A DNA stretch of 5,804 nucleotides from Pseudomonadota bacterium (lineage in GTDB: Bacteria; Pseudomonadota; Gammaproteobacteria; Pseudomonadales; UBA5518). The translations under genes were made by a program, and so were the position numbers. The stretch spans positions 381 through 6,184 of the forward strand of contig JAKJFB010000181.1 in assembly GCA_022705125.1 (NCBI GenBank), in the 5' to 3' direction. The notes under the pieces were generated by a model. That model was given only the letters and a program-made list of their open reading frames with translations, was not told the DNA's origin and made no database searches. Of this stretch, positions 1 to 5,804 are shown piece after piece (the stretch's first letter is position 1; each line of letters starts with the position of its first letter).

Positions 1-937
1 CCACGAAGTCCTGGTAGCGCACATGGTGGATGCGCGGATCGCCGATCATCGGGTTGTCGAGGATGGCATGGAAGCCGGCGCGGCCGAGCGCGGTGTGGGT
101 TCTGGCCTGCGCTGCCAGGTCGACGGAGCCGGTCAGTCCCTCGCTGAGGTCCGCCGCCATCCTGATGCGCGAGGCGATGCTCTGCACCGGATCGCGGTGG
201 ATGTAGAGCACGCGGGCGTCCGGATAGCAGTCGAAGAAGGCGGGAAAGCGCGTCGCGTGGAAACCCTTCAGCACCCAGTATTTCCTCGGTCGGCCATGCT
301 GGATCGCCTGCAGCATCATGCGGTGGATGCGGTATTGCGCCGGTGGATCCGCGGGCAGGCCGCCGACGACCATGCCCATCGGCACGCGCCACCAGGCGGT
401 CGGGGTCAGCACGCGAAAATCGAAGGCCCAGGTGCGCTCGTCCTCGGGCAGGCCGTCGCCCAGCATGTCGTTGTAGGGGTGGCTGCGCAGCCAGTTCGGC
501 AGGCGCGCATTGATCTCGCGCCATTCCGCGTCGGCCTGCGCGCGGCGCGGATCGTCCGGCGTGGCCAGGCCCGGAGGGGGAGAGGGGTGCATCACCTCCC
601 AGAAGCGCAGCGCGCGTGCATCGGGGTCGACCGAGAGCAGTGCATGCAGCAGCGTGGTACCCGAGCGCGGCTCGCCGGTGACGACGAGCGGTCGCTCGAT
701 CACCTCGCTGTCGAGGCCATACTTCAGGTGGTCGTCGAAGAAGCGCAGCCGGTCGCACAGCAACCAGTGGGTATTCGTCGCGGCGATGCGTTCGCCCTCG
801 GCATTCATGTTGGCGCCGCGTACCAGCTCCACGGCCCTGGCGAAGCGCTGCGTGAACGTGGGGTCGCCCCAGTCGCAGAGGCCGGTCGCGGATTCAGCGG
901 CGGCGAGCAGCGCAGTGGCGTCGAGCGGATCGGCCAT
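1..937 (-). CDS. Sulfotransferase family protein (Sulfotransfer_3-like), C-terminus cut by window edge
   Basis: Seen: translating leftward from the ATG at 937 gives 312 uninterrupted codons to the window edge. Residues 88-95 read GEPRSGTT, the P-loop-like 5'-phosphosulfate-binding loop of PAPS-dependent sulfotransferases. Residues 220-224 (YWVLK) precede the central region, and HRDP at 247-250 with Ser253 forms the 3'-phosphate-binding segment. The N-terminal ATGLCDWGDP (17-26) resembles the matching segment of the other sulfotransferase here. Known: such enzymes move a sulfuryl group from PAPS to a hydroxyl or amine; they are cytosolic or membrane-associated. Family members are about 380-400 residues, so some 70-90 C-terminal residues are missing here. 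The start lies 2 nt after the upstream stop (TGAACATG), with only a weak GGGAA 6 nt ahead, which suggests translational coupling. Oddity: the usual LK(S/N)P..H segment reads LKGFH. The substrate cannot be told from the sequence. The family call is firm; the activity is inferred. Confidence 0.93.
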   Translation of the reverse strand, partial: MADPLDATALLAAAESATGLCDWGDPTFTQRFARAVELVRGANMNAEGERIAATNTHWLLCDRLRFFDDHLKYGLDSEVIERPLVVTGEPRSGTTLLHALLSVDPDARALRFWEVMHPSPPPGLATPDDPRRAQADAEWREINARLPNWLRSHPYNDMLGDGLPEDERTWAFDFRVLTPTAWWRVPMGMVVGGLPADPPAQYRIHRMMLQAIQHGRPRKYWVLKGFHATRFPAFFDCYPDARVLYIHRDPVQSIASRIRMAADLSEGLTGSVDLAAQARTHTALGRAGFHAILDNPMIGDPRIHHVRYQDFV

Positions 938-939
938 GT

Positions 940-2061
940 TCAGTTCCCGCCCGTGAGCCTCATCAATTCGTCTTCGGCTTCGCGCACCTTGCGCGCCGAG
1001 TCGGCGCCGTACGCGAGGCCCGCCATGCCGCCGTAGTCGAGGATCTTGGGCACGCGCAGACCGGCGTCGCAATAGGCCTTGACGGTCTGCGCCACCTGCC
1101 TGGGTGAACCGTGCGGCACCAGATCGAGGATCGCCCGCGGATCGACCTTGTCGAGAAATTCGAGGATGCGCGCGCGCGTCAGCACGCCGGGATCGATGTC
1201 CTGGTAGCCGCGCCAGCCTGCGCCCATCGGGTGCTCATGGCCGAACTTCCTCAGATCCGCCGCCGGTACCTGCAGCAGGATCGCCTTGACCAGCGGTGCG
1301 CGCAGGATCGCGTCGAGCTCGTCATCGTCACCGATCAGGCTGATGAGGATGAAAGCCGGCACGATCGCCATCGGATCGCGCCCGGCGCGCTCGGCCGAAT
1401 CGCGCACCACCGCGAGCTTCGCGGCGTAATCCTCTGGCGTCCAGGCGCCGGCCGGCCACCACCCGTCGGCGTAGCGGCCGGTGATTTCCAGCATGCGCGG
1501 CCCGCTGGCGCCGATCCAGATCGGGGGGCGGCGGCCGTTGTAGAGCTCGGTGTCCATGCGCGCGTGATGGAGGCGGAAGAACTGCCCCTCGAAATCGACC
1601 GGCCCCTCGCTCTCCCACAGCAGCCGGATCACCTGCAGGGCCTCTTCGAAGCGCCCGACCGGTTTGGAGAAGTCGAAACCGTAGGGCACCGTGTTTTCCG
1701 TCTCACCGCTGCCCAGGCCCAGGATGAAGCGGCCCCTGGAGAGATGGTCGAGCGTCAGCGCGGTCTGCGCCAGCATGGCCGGATGGCGTCGCACCGTATC
1801 GACGACGCTGGTCGCGATCGGCACGTTCTTCGTCAGCACCGCGGCGGCGCCCGCCACCGCCATGGCGTCGAGATGGCGATGCGGCGAGGGCGAGGCCGTG
1901 GCCAGATCGGTGAACTCCGGAGTCCAGATCGAATCGGGCCAGAAGCTCACCATGTGATCGGGCAGCCAGATCGAATGGTAGCGCCCGGTGTCGAGCGCCC
2001 CGATCTGGTCCAATCCCAGCGGAAGCGTCGTGCGCAAGAAAGCGGCGGGTTGGACTTTCAC
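940..2061 (-). CDS. LLM-class (luciferase-like) oxidoreductase, F420-dependent-like
   Basis: Seen: 373 residues from the GTG at 2061, beginning MKVQPAAFLRTTLPLG, a typical first strand of the bacterial-luciferase TIM barrel. Landmarks are WLPDHM (32-37), VDTVRRHPAMLAQ (87-99), the conserved LDHLSRGRFILGLGSGE (104-120), GRFEEALQVIRLLWE (136-150), the RRPPIWIGASGPRMLE segment (177-192) and the GRYADGW motif (195-201). Known: the RRHPA..AQ...LDHLS.GR..LGLGSGE pattern resembles F420-dependent members such as Mer and mycobacterial phthiodiolone ketoreductase-like proteins, which move hydride to or from ketones, alcohols or CoA-linked substrates; some relatives use FMN. There is no signal peptide or membrane segment, so it should be cytosolic. 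It lies between two sulfotransferases in one operon. Start choice: GGAGAG sits 4 nt before this GTG. An ATG at 2073 and a GTG at 2127 are in frame but add residues unlike the family. The fold is secure; cofactor and substrate are not. Confidence 0.92.
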   Translation of the reverse strand: MKVQPAAFLRTTLPLGLDQIGALDTGRYHSIWLPDHMVSFWPDSIWTPEFTDLATASPSPHRHLDAMAVAGAAAVLTKNVPIATSVVDTVRRHPAMLAQTALTLDHLSRGRFILGLGSGETENTVPYGFDFSKPVGRFEEALQVIRLLWESEGPVDFEGQFFRLHHARMDTELYNGRRPPIWIGASGPRMLEITGRYADGWWPAGAWTPEDYAAKLAVVRDSAERAGRDPMAIVPAFILISLIGDDDELDAILRAPLVKAILLQVPAADLRKFGHEHPMGAGWRGYQDIDPGVLTRARILEFLDKVDPRAILDLVPHGSPRQVAQTVKAYCDAGLRVPKILDYGGMAGLAYGADSARKVREAEDELMRLTGGN

Positions 2062-2065
2062 GCGT

Positions 2066-2071
2066 CTCTCC
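2066..2071 (-). promoter_or_regulatory. Ribosome binding site deciding the LLM oxidoreductase start
   Basis: On the minus strand GGAGAG is followed by ACGC and then GTG at 2061. This is the best Shine-Dalgarno match near any in-frame start of the oxidoreductase. The ATG at 2073 overlaps this motif and has no purine-rich sequence ahead of it. The site therefore favours the GTG at 2061, which also agrees with the family's usual N-terminus. Confidence 0.6.
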
Positions 2072-2126
2072 ATGTCGTTGAAGTGCTGCTGCGTGCGCAA
2101 GTGTCGTTCACGCCGTGCGGTCGCCA

Positions 2127-3272
2127 CTACGCCTTCGTCGGGATGTCGAAACGCTCGACGTAGTCCTTGAACAGCCGGCGCACGCCTTCCTTCGTCAGGC
2201 CGTATTCCTCCAGCGAATACTCGTGCCTGCCGTGCTTGCCCTTCGGGTTGCTCGCCAGGTACGCGTTCATGGCGCTCTCGGCGGCCGCGGTGAAGGGCTC
2301 GTCGAAGTGCTTGTAGAGCTTCCTCATCTGGCCGATGGGGTCGCGCATCTGCGCTTCGTAGTGGATGTCGAAGATCGCATCCTCACCGTGCCTGTCGCGA
2401 TAGGCGTTCTGCCGTTCGATCATGATCGTGAATGTCTCGACCATCTGCCGGCCGATCACTTCGAGGTCGACCTTGTCGCTGTACATCGGGCGCACGGCCT
2501 TGATCAGGCTGCAGGCGGAGCCGACCACATCGACCGGGTCGCGGTGGGTCATCGCCAGTTGGGCGTCGGGGAAAACCGTGGTCAGGTCGTCGAGGTACAA
2601 CGGATGCCAGGGGTTTTTCAGCGTCCAGCGTCCGGGCGCGTTCGCCTGCAGCAGCTGCAGCAGGCGCTTTTGATAGCGGAAGGCCGGCAGGTAACTGGCC
2701 CGGTGCAGGAACCATTCGCGATAGCTCGGGATACAGGCCTGCGCTTCGTAGACCTGGGCGCAGAACGAGGGGGTCATGGCGAACTGGCATTCGGTCGGGC
2801 TGTCGGCGTCCTCGTGATGGATGGCCGAAATGTGCGGCACGTATTTCAGCGCCATTTCGATGGCTGCCTGCGCCTTGTCGAAACGCGGACCGGCATGCAG
2901 TTCCTCGCGCGTGGGCGGGGGAACCGAATCGAAGGCCTCCCAGCGCAGCAGCGAGCGACGGGCCGGATCCGCGTTCAGCAGGTTGATCGTCAGCGTCGTG
3001 CCGGTGCGCGGCAGGCCGAAGACGAACAGCGGTTTTTCGACCGGCCGTTCGAGCAGTTCGGGATGCTGCTTCAGCCAGTCTTCCACCCGCATGCGGTTGG
3101 CCAGCGTGCTGATCAGCGCGCCGATCGCCCGCTGCTTCCCGGCTTCGGTGAATTGCGCCTCTTCCTCGTAGGCCCGGAGCAGGATGCCCAGTCCCTCGAG
3201 GATGGCCGGATCACCAATGTCCTCGAGACCGCTCTGGGCGCGCGCGGCGCAAACAATGTCATCTGCCGTCAT
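2127..3272 (-). CDS. Sulfotransferase family protein (Sulfotransfer_3-like), complete
   Basis: Seen: 381 residues from the ATG at 3272, ending in TAG at 2127-2129. A helical N-terminal region includes AARAQSGLEDIGDP (9-22). The PAPS-binding loop is FGLPRTGTT (85-93). RWTLKNPWH lies at 215-223, HRDP at 243-246 with Ser252 and Ser255 close behind, Tyr305 in FDIHYEAQ, and a C-terminal KGKHGRHEYSLEEYGL (344-359), a hallmark of this family. Known: PAPS-dependent transfer of sulfate to hydroxyl or amine groups. Length and motif order are normal, so it looks intact. It is the first gene of the leftward operon, upstream of the LLM oxidoreductase and a paralogous sulfotransferase. Start choice: MTADDIVCAARAQ matches the family N-terminus; a GTG 9 nt upstream is also possible and neither has a strong Shine-Dalgarno. 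The frame stays open leftward from 3638 across the divergent gene, but that extension is not family-like. The acceptor is unknown. Confidence 0.95.
   Translation of the reverse strand: MTADDIVCAARAQSGLEDIGDPAILEGLGILLRAYEEEAQFTEAGKQRAIGALISTLANRMRVEDWLKQHPELLERPVEKPLFVFGLPRTGTTLTINLLNADPARRSLLRWEAFDSVPPPTREELHAGPRFDKAQAAIEMALKYVPHISAIHHEDADSPTECQFAMTPSFCAQVYEAQACIPSYREWFLHRASYLPAFRYQKRLLQLLQANAPGRWTLKNPWHPLYLDDLTTVFPDAQLAMTHRDPVDVVGSACSLIKAVRPMYSDKVDLEVIGRQMVETFTIMIERQNAYRDRHGEDAIFDIHYEAQMRDPIGQMRKLYKHFDEPFTAAAESAMNAYLASNPKGKHGRHEYSLEEYGLTKEGVRRLFKDYVERFDIPTKA
3195..3227. repeat. 8-bp perfect inverted repeat inside the sulfotransferase gene
   Basis: CTCGAGGA (3195-3202) and TCCTCGAG (3220-3227) are perfect inverted copies separated by 17 nt. 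They lie within codons 16-26 of the complete sulfotransferase, so they could fold as a stem-loop about 45 nt into its message. Both arms encode plausible family residues (LEDI and ILEG), so the repeat may be a chance result of codon use. Confidence 0.35.
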
Positions 3273-3425
3273 CTGACTCACACCATGCCCCCGCTGCTCG
3301 ATCGCTGAATCCGTTGCGCCAGTCCTGCGCCGGTTCGACCGCAGTTTACTGGAATAGGAATCGAGCCGTCGCGCGCATGGTCGGGTTATTCTATGCGTGG
3401 CAGTCAACACAAGGGGACTCTGATC
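3273..3425. promoter_or_regulatory. Divergent intergenic region, probable promoters for both blocks
   Basis: These 153 bp separate two divergently transcribed genes, so promoters in both directions are expected here. The stretch at about 3344-3361 is AT-richer than its surroundings and holds a direct repeat GGAAT-A-GGAAT (3351-3361). Weak -10 candidates are TATTCT at 3387-3392 for the rightward block and TAAACT on the minus strand (3349-3344) for the leftward block. Neither has a convincing -35 box at 16-18 nt. I see no clear operator palindrome. The regulatory role rests on position, not on consensus boxes. Confidence 0.45.
3411..3417 (+). promoter_or_regulatory. Ribosome binding site of the thioesterase-like gene
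   Basis: AAGGGGA lies 8 nt ahead of the ATG at 3426. It picks this start over the in-frame ATG at 3393, which has no purine-rich sequence in front and would add eleven residues (MRGSQHKGTLI) of no family character. Confidence 0.65.
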
Positions 3426-4226
3426 ATGTCGAGCGCCACGGCACTCATCGGCGCTGCCCGGCAGGCGGACGGTTCGTTTTCCTGTGATGTGCCGGATGGC
3501 TGGCTGCAAGGGCGTACCGCCTATGGCGGATTGACGACCGCGATGGCTTATAACGCGGCCCGCAGCGTCGAGGAGAATCTGCCCCCCCTTCGCTCGGCGC
3601 AGCTGGCCTTCGCAGGGCCGGTGGTCGGGCGCATGCACGCCAGCGCCACCGTGCTGCGCCGGGGCAAGTCGAGCGCGTTTGTCGAAGCGCGCGTCACTTG
3701 CGACGGCGAACTGGCCACGCTGGGAACCTTCCTGTTCATGGCCGACCGCGCGTCGCCGCTGCGCATCGACGCACCGGCCGCGCCCGCGGCGCCGTCACCG
3801 GAGGAGGCCGAGCCCGCCATGCGCGGCAAGGGCTCCGCCTTCACCCGCCAGCTGGAATATCGCCACGCCATGTCGATCGGGGATCGGAGCAAGCCGGAGC
3901 TGCTGCGCTGGGTGAGGTTGCGCGAGCGCGCAGGCATCGATGCCGTAACGGAGCTGCTGCTGATCGGCGATGCGCTGCCGCCGGGTGTCGCGCCCATGGT
4001 GCCCGGCCCGTTCATGGCGAGTTCTGCGAACTGGACCGTGCATCTGCACGGCTCCGCCATCGCGACGCATGACGGCTGGTGGCTGGTGCGGACGAAGGCG
4101 GAATCGGCCCTCGGCGGTATCAGCAGCCAGTTGATGGCGGTGTGGAACCGGGCGGGCGATGCGGTGCTCTCGGGCTCCCAGACGGTCTCGTTTTTTCCTG
4201 CAGACGCCCGGCAGCCTGCGCAATAA
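3426..4226 (+). CDS. TesB-like double-hotdog acyl-CoA thioesterase family protein
   Basis: Seen: 266 residues from the ATG at 3426 to TAA at 4224-4226. The first hotdog holds GRTAYGGLTTAMAYNAA (29-45), the central-helix segment of the fold, then strands around SAQLAFAGPV (57-66) and FVEARVTCDGELATLGTFLF (85-104). A proline/alanine-rich linker (117-131) leads to a second hotdog with LIGDALPPG (179-187), WTVHLHG (203-209) and SGSQTVSFFP (249-258). Known: TesB-type enzymes hydrolyse acyl-CoA with an Asp/Thr/Gln set; by rough alignment Asp182, Ser200 or Thr204, and Gln252 are the counterparts. Length is near that of TesB-like family proteins (about 260-290). There is no signal peptide, so it should be cytosolic. 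It begins the rightward block and is followed after 76 nt by the propeller gene. It could instead be a hotdog binding protein or dehydratase; the substrate is not inferable. Confidence 0.9.
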   Translation: MSSATALIGAARQADGSFSCDVPDGWLQGRTAYGGLTTAMAYNAARSVEENLPPLRSAQLAFAGPVVGRMHASATVLRRGKSSAFVEARVTCDGELATLGTFLFMADRASPLRIDAPAAPAAPSPEEAEPAMRGKGSAFTRQLEYRHAMSIGDRSKPELLRWVRLRERAGIDAVTELLLIGDALPPGVAPMVPGPFMASSANWTVHLHGSAIATHDGWWLVRTKAESALGGISSQLMAVWNRAGDAVLSGSQTVSFFPADARQPAQ

Positions 4227-4302
4227 TCCGCCGGCGCTCGCCACGCGGCGATTGCGCTGCTCACATCACGGTCTTGTTCCGCACTAGTAAGAGGTTCTCA
4301 GG
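4227..4302 (+). other. Short intergenic spacer within the rightward block
   Basis: This 76-bp gap contains a weak CGCCG (4229-4233) / CGGCG (4246-4250) stem without a following T-run, so it is not a convincing intrinsic terminator. I see no good -35/-10 pair. Read-through from the thioesterase into the propeller gene is therefore the simplest reading. The last bases carry the ribosome binding site of the next gene. Confidence 0.5.
4289..4294 (+). promoter_or_regulatory. Ribosome binding site of the SMP-30-like gene
   Basis: AAGAGG sits 8 nt ahead of the ATG at 4303, a standard spacing. The first residues after this ATG (MSVQSGRYTAAVSPRIAEGW) lead directly into the repeat region, which supports the start. 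Confidence 0.65.
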
Positions 4303-5804
4303 ATGTCGGTGCAATCTGGACGCTACACGGCCGCGGTTTCCCCGCGCATCGCAGAGGGTTGGGCCCTGGAACGGCTCACGCCGCCCAGCCGCCTGTTCGG
4401 CGCCAACGGCCTGCGCACCGGCCCGGACGGGCGCATCTATGTGGCGCAGGTATCCGGCAGCCAGATCAGCGCGATCGATATCACGAGCGGCGCGATCGAA
4501 ACCATCAGCCCGAAGGGCGGCGACATCGTTGGACCCGACGACCTGGTCTTCGACCCGGAGGGTTATCTCTACGTCACCGAGATCACGGAAGGGCGGGTGA
4601 GCGTGCGCGCGCCCGACGGCACGACGCGTGTGCTGTGCGGCGACGTGCCGGGCGCGAATCCGATCACCTTCCACCAGGGCCGCCTGTTCGCCGGCGAGTG
4701 CCGGCCCGACGGACGGATCATGCAACTCGACCTGAATGGCGGCGCGCCCCGGATACTGCTGGAGAACGTGCCGATGCCCAACGCCATGGAGGTGGGGCCG
4801 GACGGCATGCTGTATTTCCCGGTAATGGGAGCCAACGAGATCTGGCGGATCAATCCCGATGGCGGCGCGCCCGAAAAGGTGGCCGGCGATCTGGGGGTGC
4901 CGGACGCGGTGAAGTTCGATGCGCAGGGCTATATCGTCTCGACGCAGGTGGCGAGCGGCCAGGTGCTGCGGATCGATCCGCGCAGCGGCGAGCGCAACGT
5001 GCTGGCCGACATCGCCCCGGGACTGGACAACCTGACCTTTGTCGGCGACAGGCTGTTCGTCTCGAGCATCTCGGGCCAGATCAACGAGGTGCTCGGCGAC
5101 GGCAGGATCCGCTCGCTGGTACCGGATGGCCTGAACTGGCCGCTGGGTCTGGCGATGGGAGAGGACGGCCTGCTCTTCGTCGCCGACGGGGGCTTTGTGT
5201 ATACGCTTCGGCCCGGCGGCGCGCTGCAGCGCGCGGGCATGTTCTTCAGCCCGGGATTTCCGGGGTACACGCGCGGCGTGGCCGCGGCCGGCCCGGGCGA
5301 GTTTGTCGTGACCACCGCAAACGGTGCCGTTGCGCGCTATTGGCCGGGCAAGCACCAGAGCGAGGTGTTGGCCGAGGGCTTCGACCAGCTCTTCGGCGTG
5401 GCCATCGCGCCCGGCGGGACGGTGGTGTTCGCGGAGGGCGGCGCGGGGCGTGTGTTGTCGGTGCGCTCGGGCAATGTCGAGGAACTGGTCACCGGTCTGC
5501 GCCACCCGATGGGCGTGGCCATCGGTGCCGACGGGAGTTGCCTTGTTGCCGAATCCGGCGCCGGACGGGTGCTGAAGCTATCAGGCGCTCGCGCCGAAAC
5601 CGTGCTGGACGGCCTGCAGGGACCGCAGGGCATCGTGCGGCGTGGCGGTCTGCTCTACGTGGTCGATGCGCCAGCCAGGGAACTGATCGAATACGACATG
5701 GCGCGCGGGGCGCGGCGCACCATCGCCGGCGAGTTGCCGCTGGGCGCTCCGCCCGGAGTCACTCCCAAGTTCCTGCGCGCCATTCCGCCGCTCTCGGGGC
5801 CCAT
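4303..5804 (+). CDS. SMP-30/gluconolactonase/NHL-type beta-propeller protein, C-terminus cut by window edge
   Basis: Seen: 500 uninterrupted codons from the ATG at 4303 to the window edge with no stop. The protein is built of repeats about 41 residues apart, each with a turn like G-P-D-G followed by a hydrophobic strand: GPDGRIYVA (40-48), FDPEGYLYVTE (83-93), HQGRLFAGE (124-132), GPDGMLYFP (165-173), FDAQGYIVST (205-214), VGDRLFVSS (247-255), GEDGLLFVAD (286-295), GPGEFVVTT (330-338), APGGTVVFAE (369-378), GADGSCLVAE (408-417) and RRGGLLYVVD (447-455). Known: SMP-30/gluconolactonase enzymes are six-bladed, metal-dependent lactonases of about 300 residues; NHL and virginiamycin-lyase-like propellers share this repeat. 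Eleven repeats over 500 residues imply about twice the usual length, likely two propellers. No signal peptide or membrane segment is visible. It follows the thioesterase by 76 nt. Catalytic metal ligands cannot be placed with confidence, so lactonase activity is only a possibility. Confidence 0.88.
   Translation, partial: MSVQSGRYTAAVSPRIAEGWALERLTPPSRLFGANGLRTGPDGRIYVAQVSGSQISAIDITSGAIETISPKGGDIVGPDDLVFDPEGYLYVTEITEGRVSVRAPDGTTRVLCGDVPGANPITFHQGRLFAGECRPDGRIMQLDLNGGAPRILLENVPMPNAMEVGPDGMLYFPVMGANEIWRINPDGGAPEKVAGDLGVPDAVKFDAQGYIVSTQVASGQVLRIDPRSGERNVLADIAPGLDNLTFVGDRLFVSSISGQINEVLGDGRIRSLVPDGLNWPLGLAMGEDGLLFVADGGFVYTLRPGGALQRAGMFFSPGFPGYTRGVAAAGPGEFVVTTANGAVARYWPGKHQSEVLAEGFDQLFGVAIAPGGTVVFAEGGAGRVLSVRSGNVEELVTGLRHPMGVAIGADGSCLVAESGAGRVLKLSGARAETVLDGLQGPQGIVRRGGLLYVVDAPARELIEYDMARGARRTIAGELPLGAPPGVTPKFLRAIPPLSGP

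Noticed and set aside
23..1036. 337-codon open frame on the plus strand
   Set aside because: It is antisense to the truncated sulfotransferase and the end of the oxidoreductase. Its product is rich in Arg, Ala, His and Gly with no recognisable motif, as expected for a shadow frame in GC-rich coding DNA.
1111..2163. 350-codon open frame on the plus strand
   Set aside because: Antisense to the LLM oxidoreductase, whose strand carries clear family motifs. The plus-strand product is Arg/His/Asp-rich and featureless.
2646..2664. CTGCAG/GCAGC-rich short repeat
   Set aside because: It encodes the Leu-Leu-Gln-Leu-Leu-Gln run of the sulfotransferase (residues 204-209) and is explained by codon use; it is not a true palindrome or mobile-element end.
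2115..3308. 397-codon open frame on the plus strand
   Set aside because: Antisense to the complete sulfotransferase, where PAPS-binding motifs are unmistakable. The composition is that of a shadow frame.
3273..3638. Upstream extension of the complete sulfotransferase frame
   Set aside because: The frame stays open to an ATG at 3638 but would run through the intergenic region and into the divergent thioesterase gene. The added 122 residues are not family-like, while the ATG at 3272 gives the expected N-terminus.
4229..4250. Possible terminator after the thioesterase gene
   Set aside because: The stem is only 5 bp, with a 12-nt loop and no T-run after it.
3548..4264. 238-codon open frame on the minus strand
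   Set aside because: Antisense to the thioesterase-like gene, with a Ser/Ala/Arg-rich product and no family features.
4261..5505. 414-codon open frame on the minus strand
   Set aside because: Antisense to the propeller gene. Its apparent repeats (RADPA, RHV and similar) are mirror images of the propeller repeats, and no start signal supports it.

Overview
This is a GC-rich window (roughly two-thirds G+C by eye), densely coding, with short intergenic gaps and genes abutting or nearly abutting. The gene content suggests the chromosome of a lipid-, steroid- or hydrocarbon-metabolising bacterium, most likely a proteobacterium, with an actinobacterium less likely. It comprises Sulfotransfer_3-type sulfotransferases, a luciferase-like oxidoreductase, a TesB-like thioesterase and an SMP-30/NHL-type beta-propeller protein. 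No ribosomal, tRNA or mobile-element sequence fixes the taxonomy, so this is an inference.

Layout: two divergent gene blocks flank a 153-bp intergenic region (3273-3425). The leftward block, in transcription order, is a sulfotransferase (3272-2127), a luciferase-like monooxygenase-fold oxidoreductase resembling F420-dependent enzymes (2061-940), and a second sulfotransferase (937 to beyond base 1, C-terminus missing). The stop codon of the second gene lies 2 nt before the start of the third, so this is very probably one operon. The rightward block is a double-hotdog acyl-CoA thioesterase-like protein (3426-4226), then after 76 nt a long propeller protein of the SMP-30/gluconolactonase type (4303 to beyond base 5804, C-terminus missing). 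The two edge-truncated genes are clear from direct translation of both ends.

How the genes may work together (inference): the set could redox-modify and sulfate a hydroxylated lipid, sterol or xenobiotic, with the thioesterase releasing or trimming a CoA thioester and the propeller protein hydrolysing a lactone or ester, or acting as a binding scaffold. The sequence shows the families but not the substrate. No tRNA, rRNA, CRISPR array, insertion sequence or convincing intrinsic terminator was seen. Several very long open frames antisense to these genes are GC-rich shadows.
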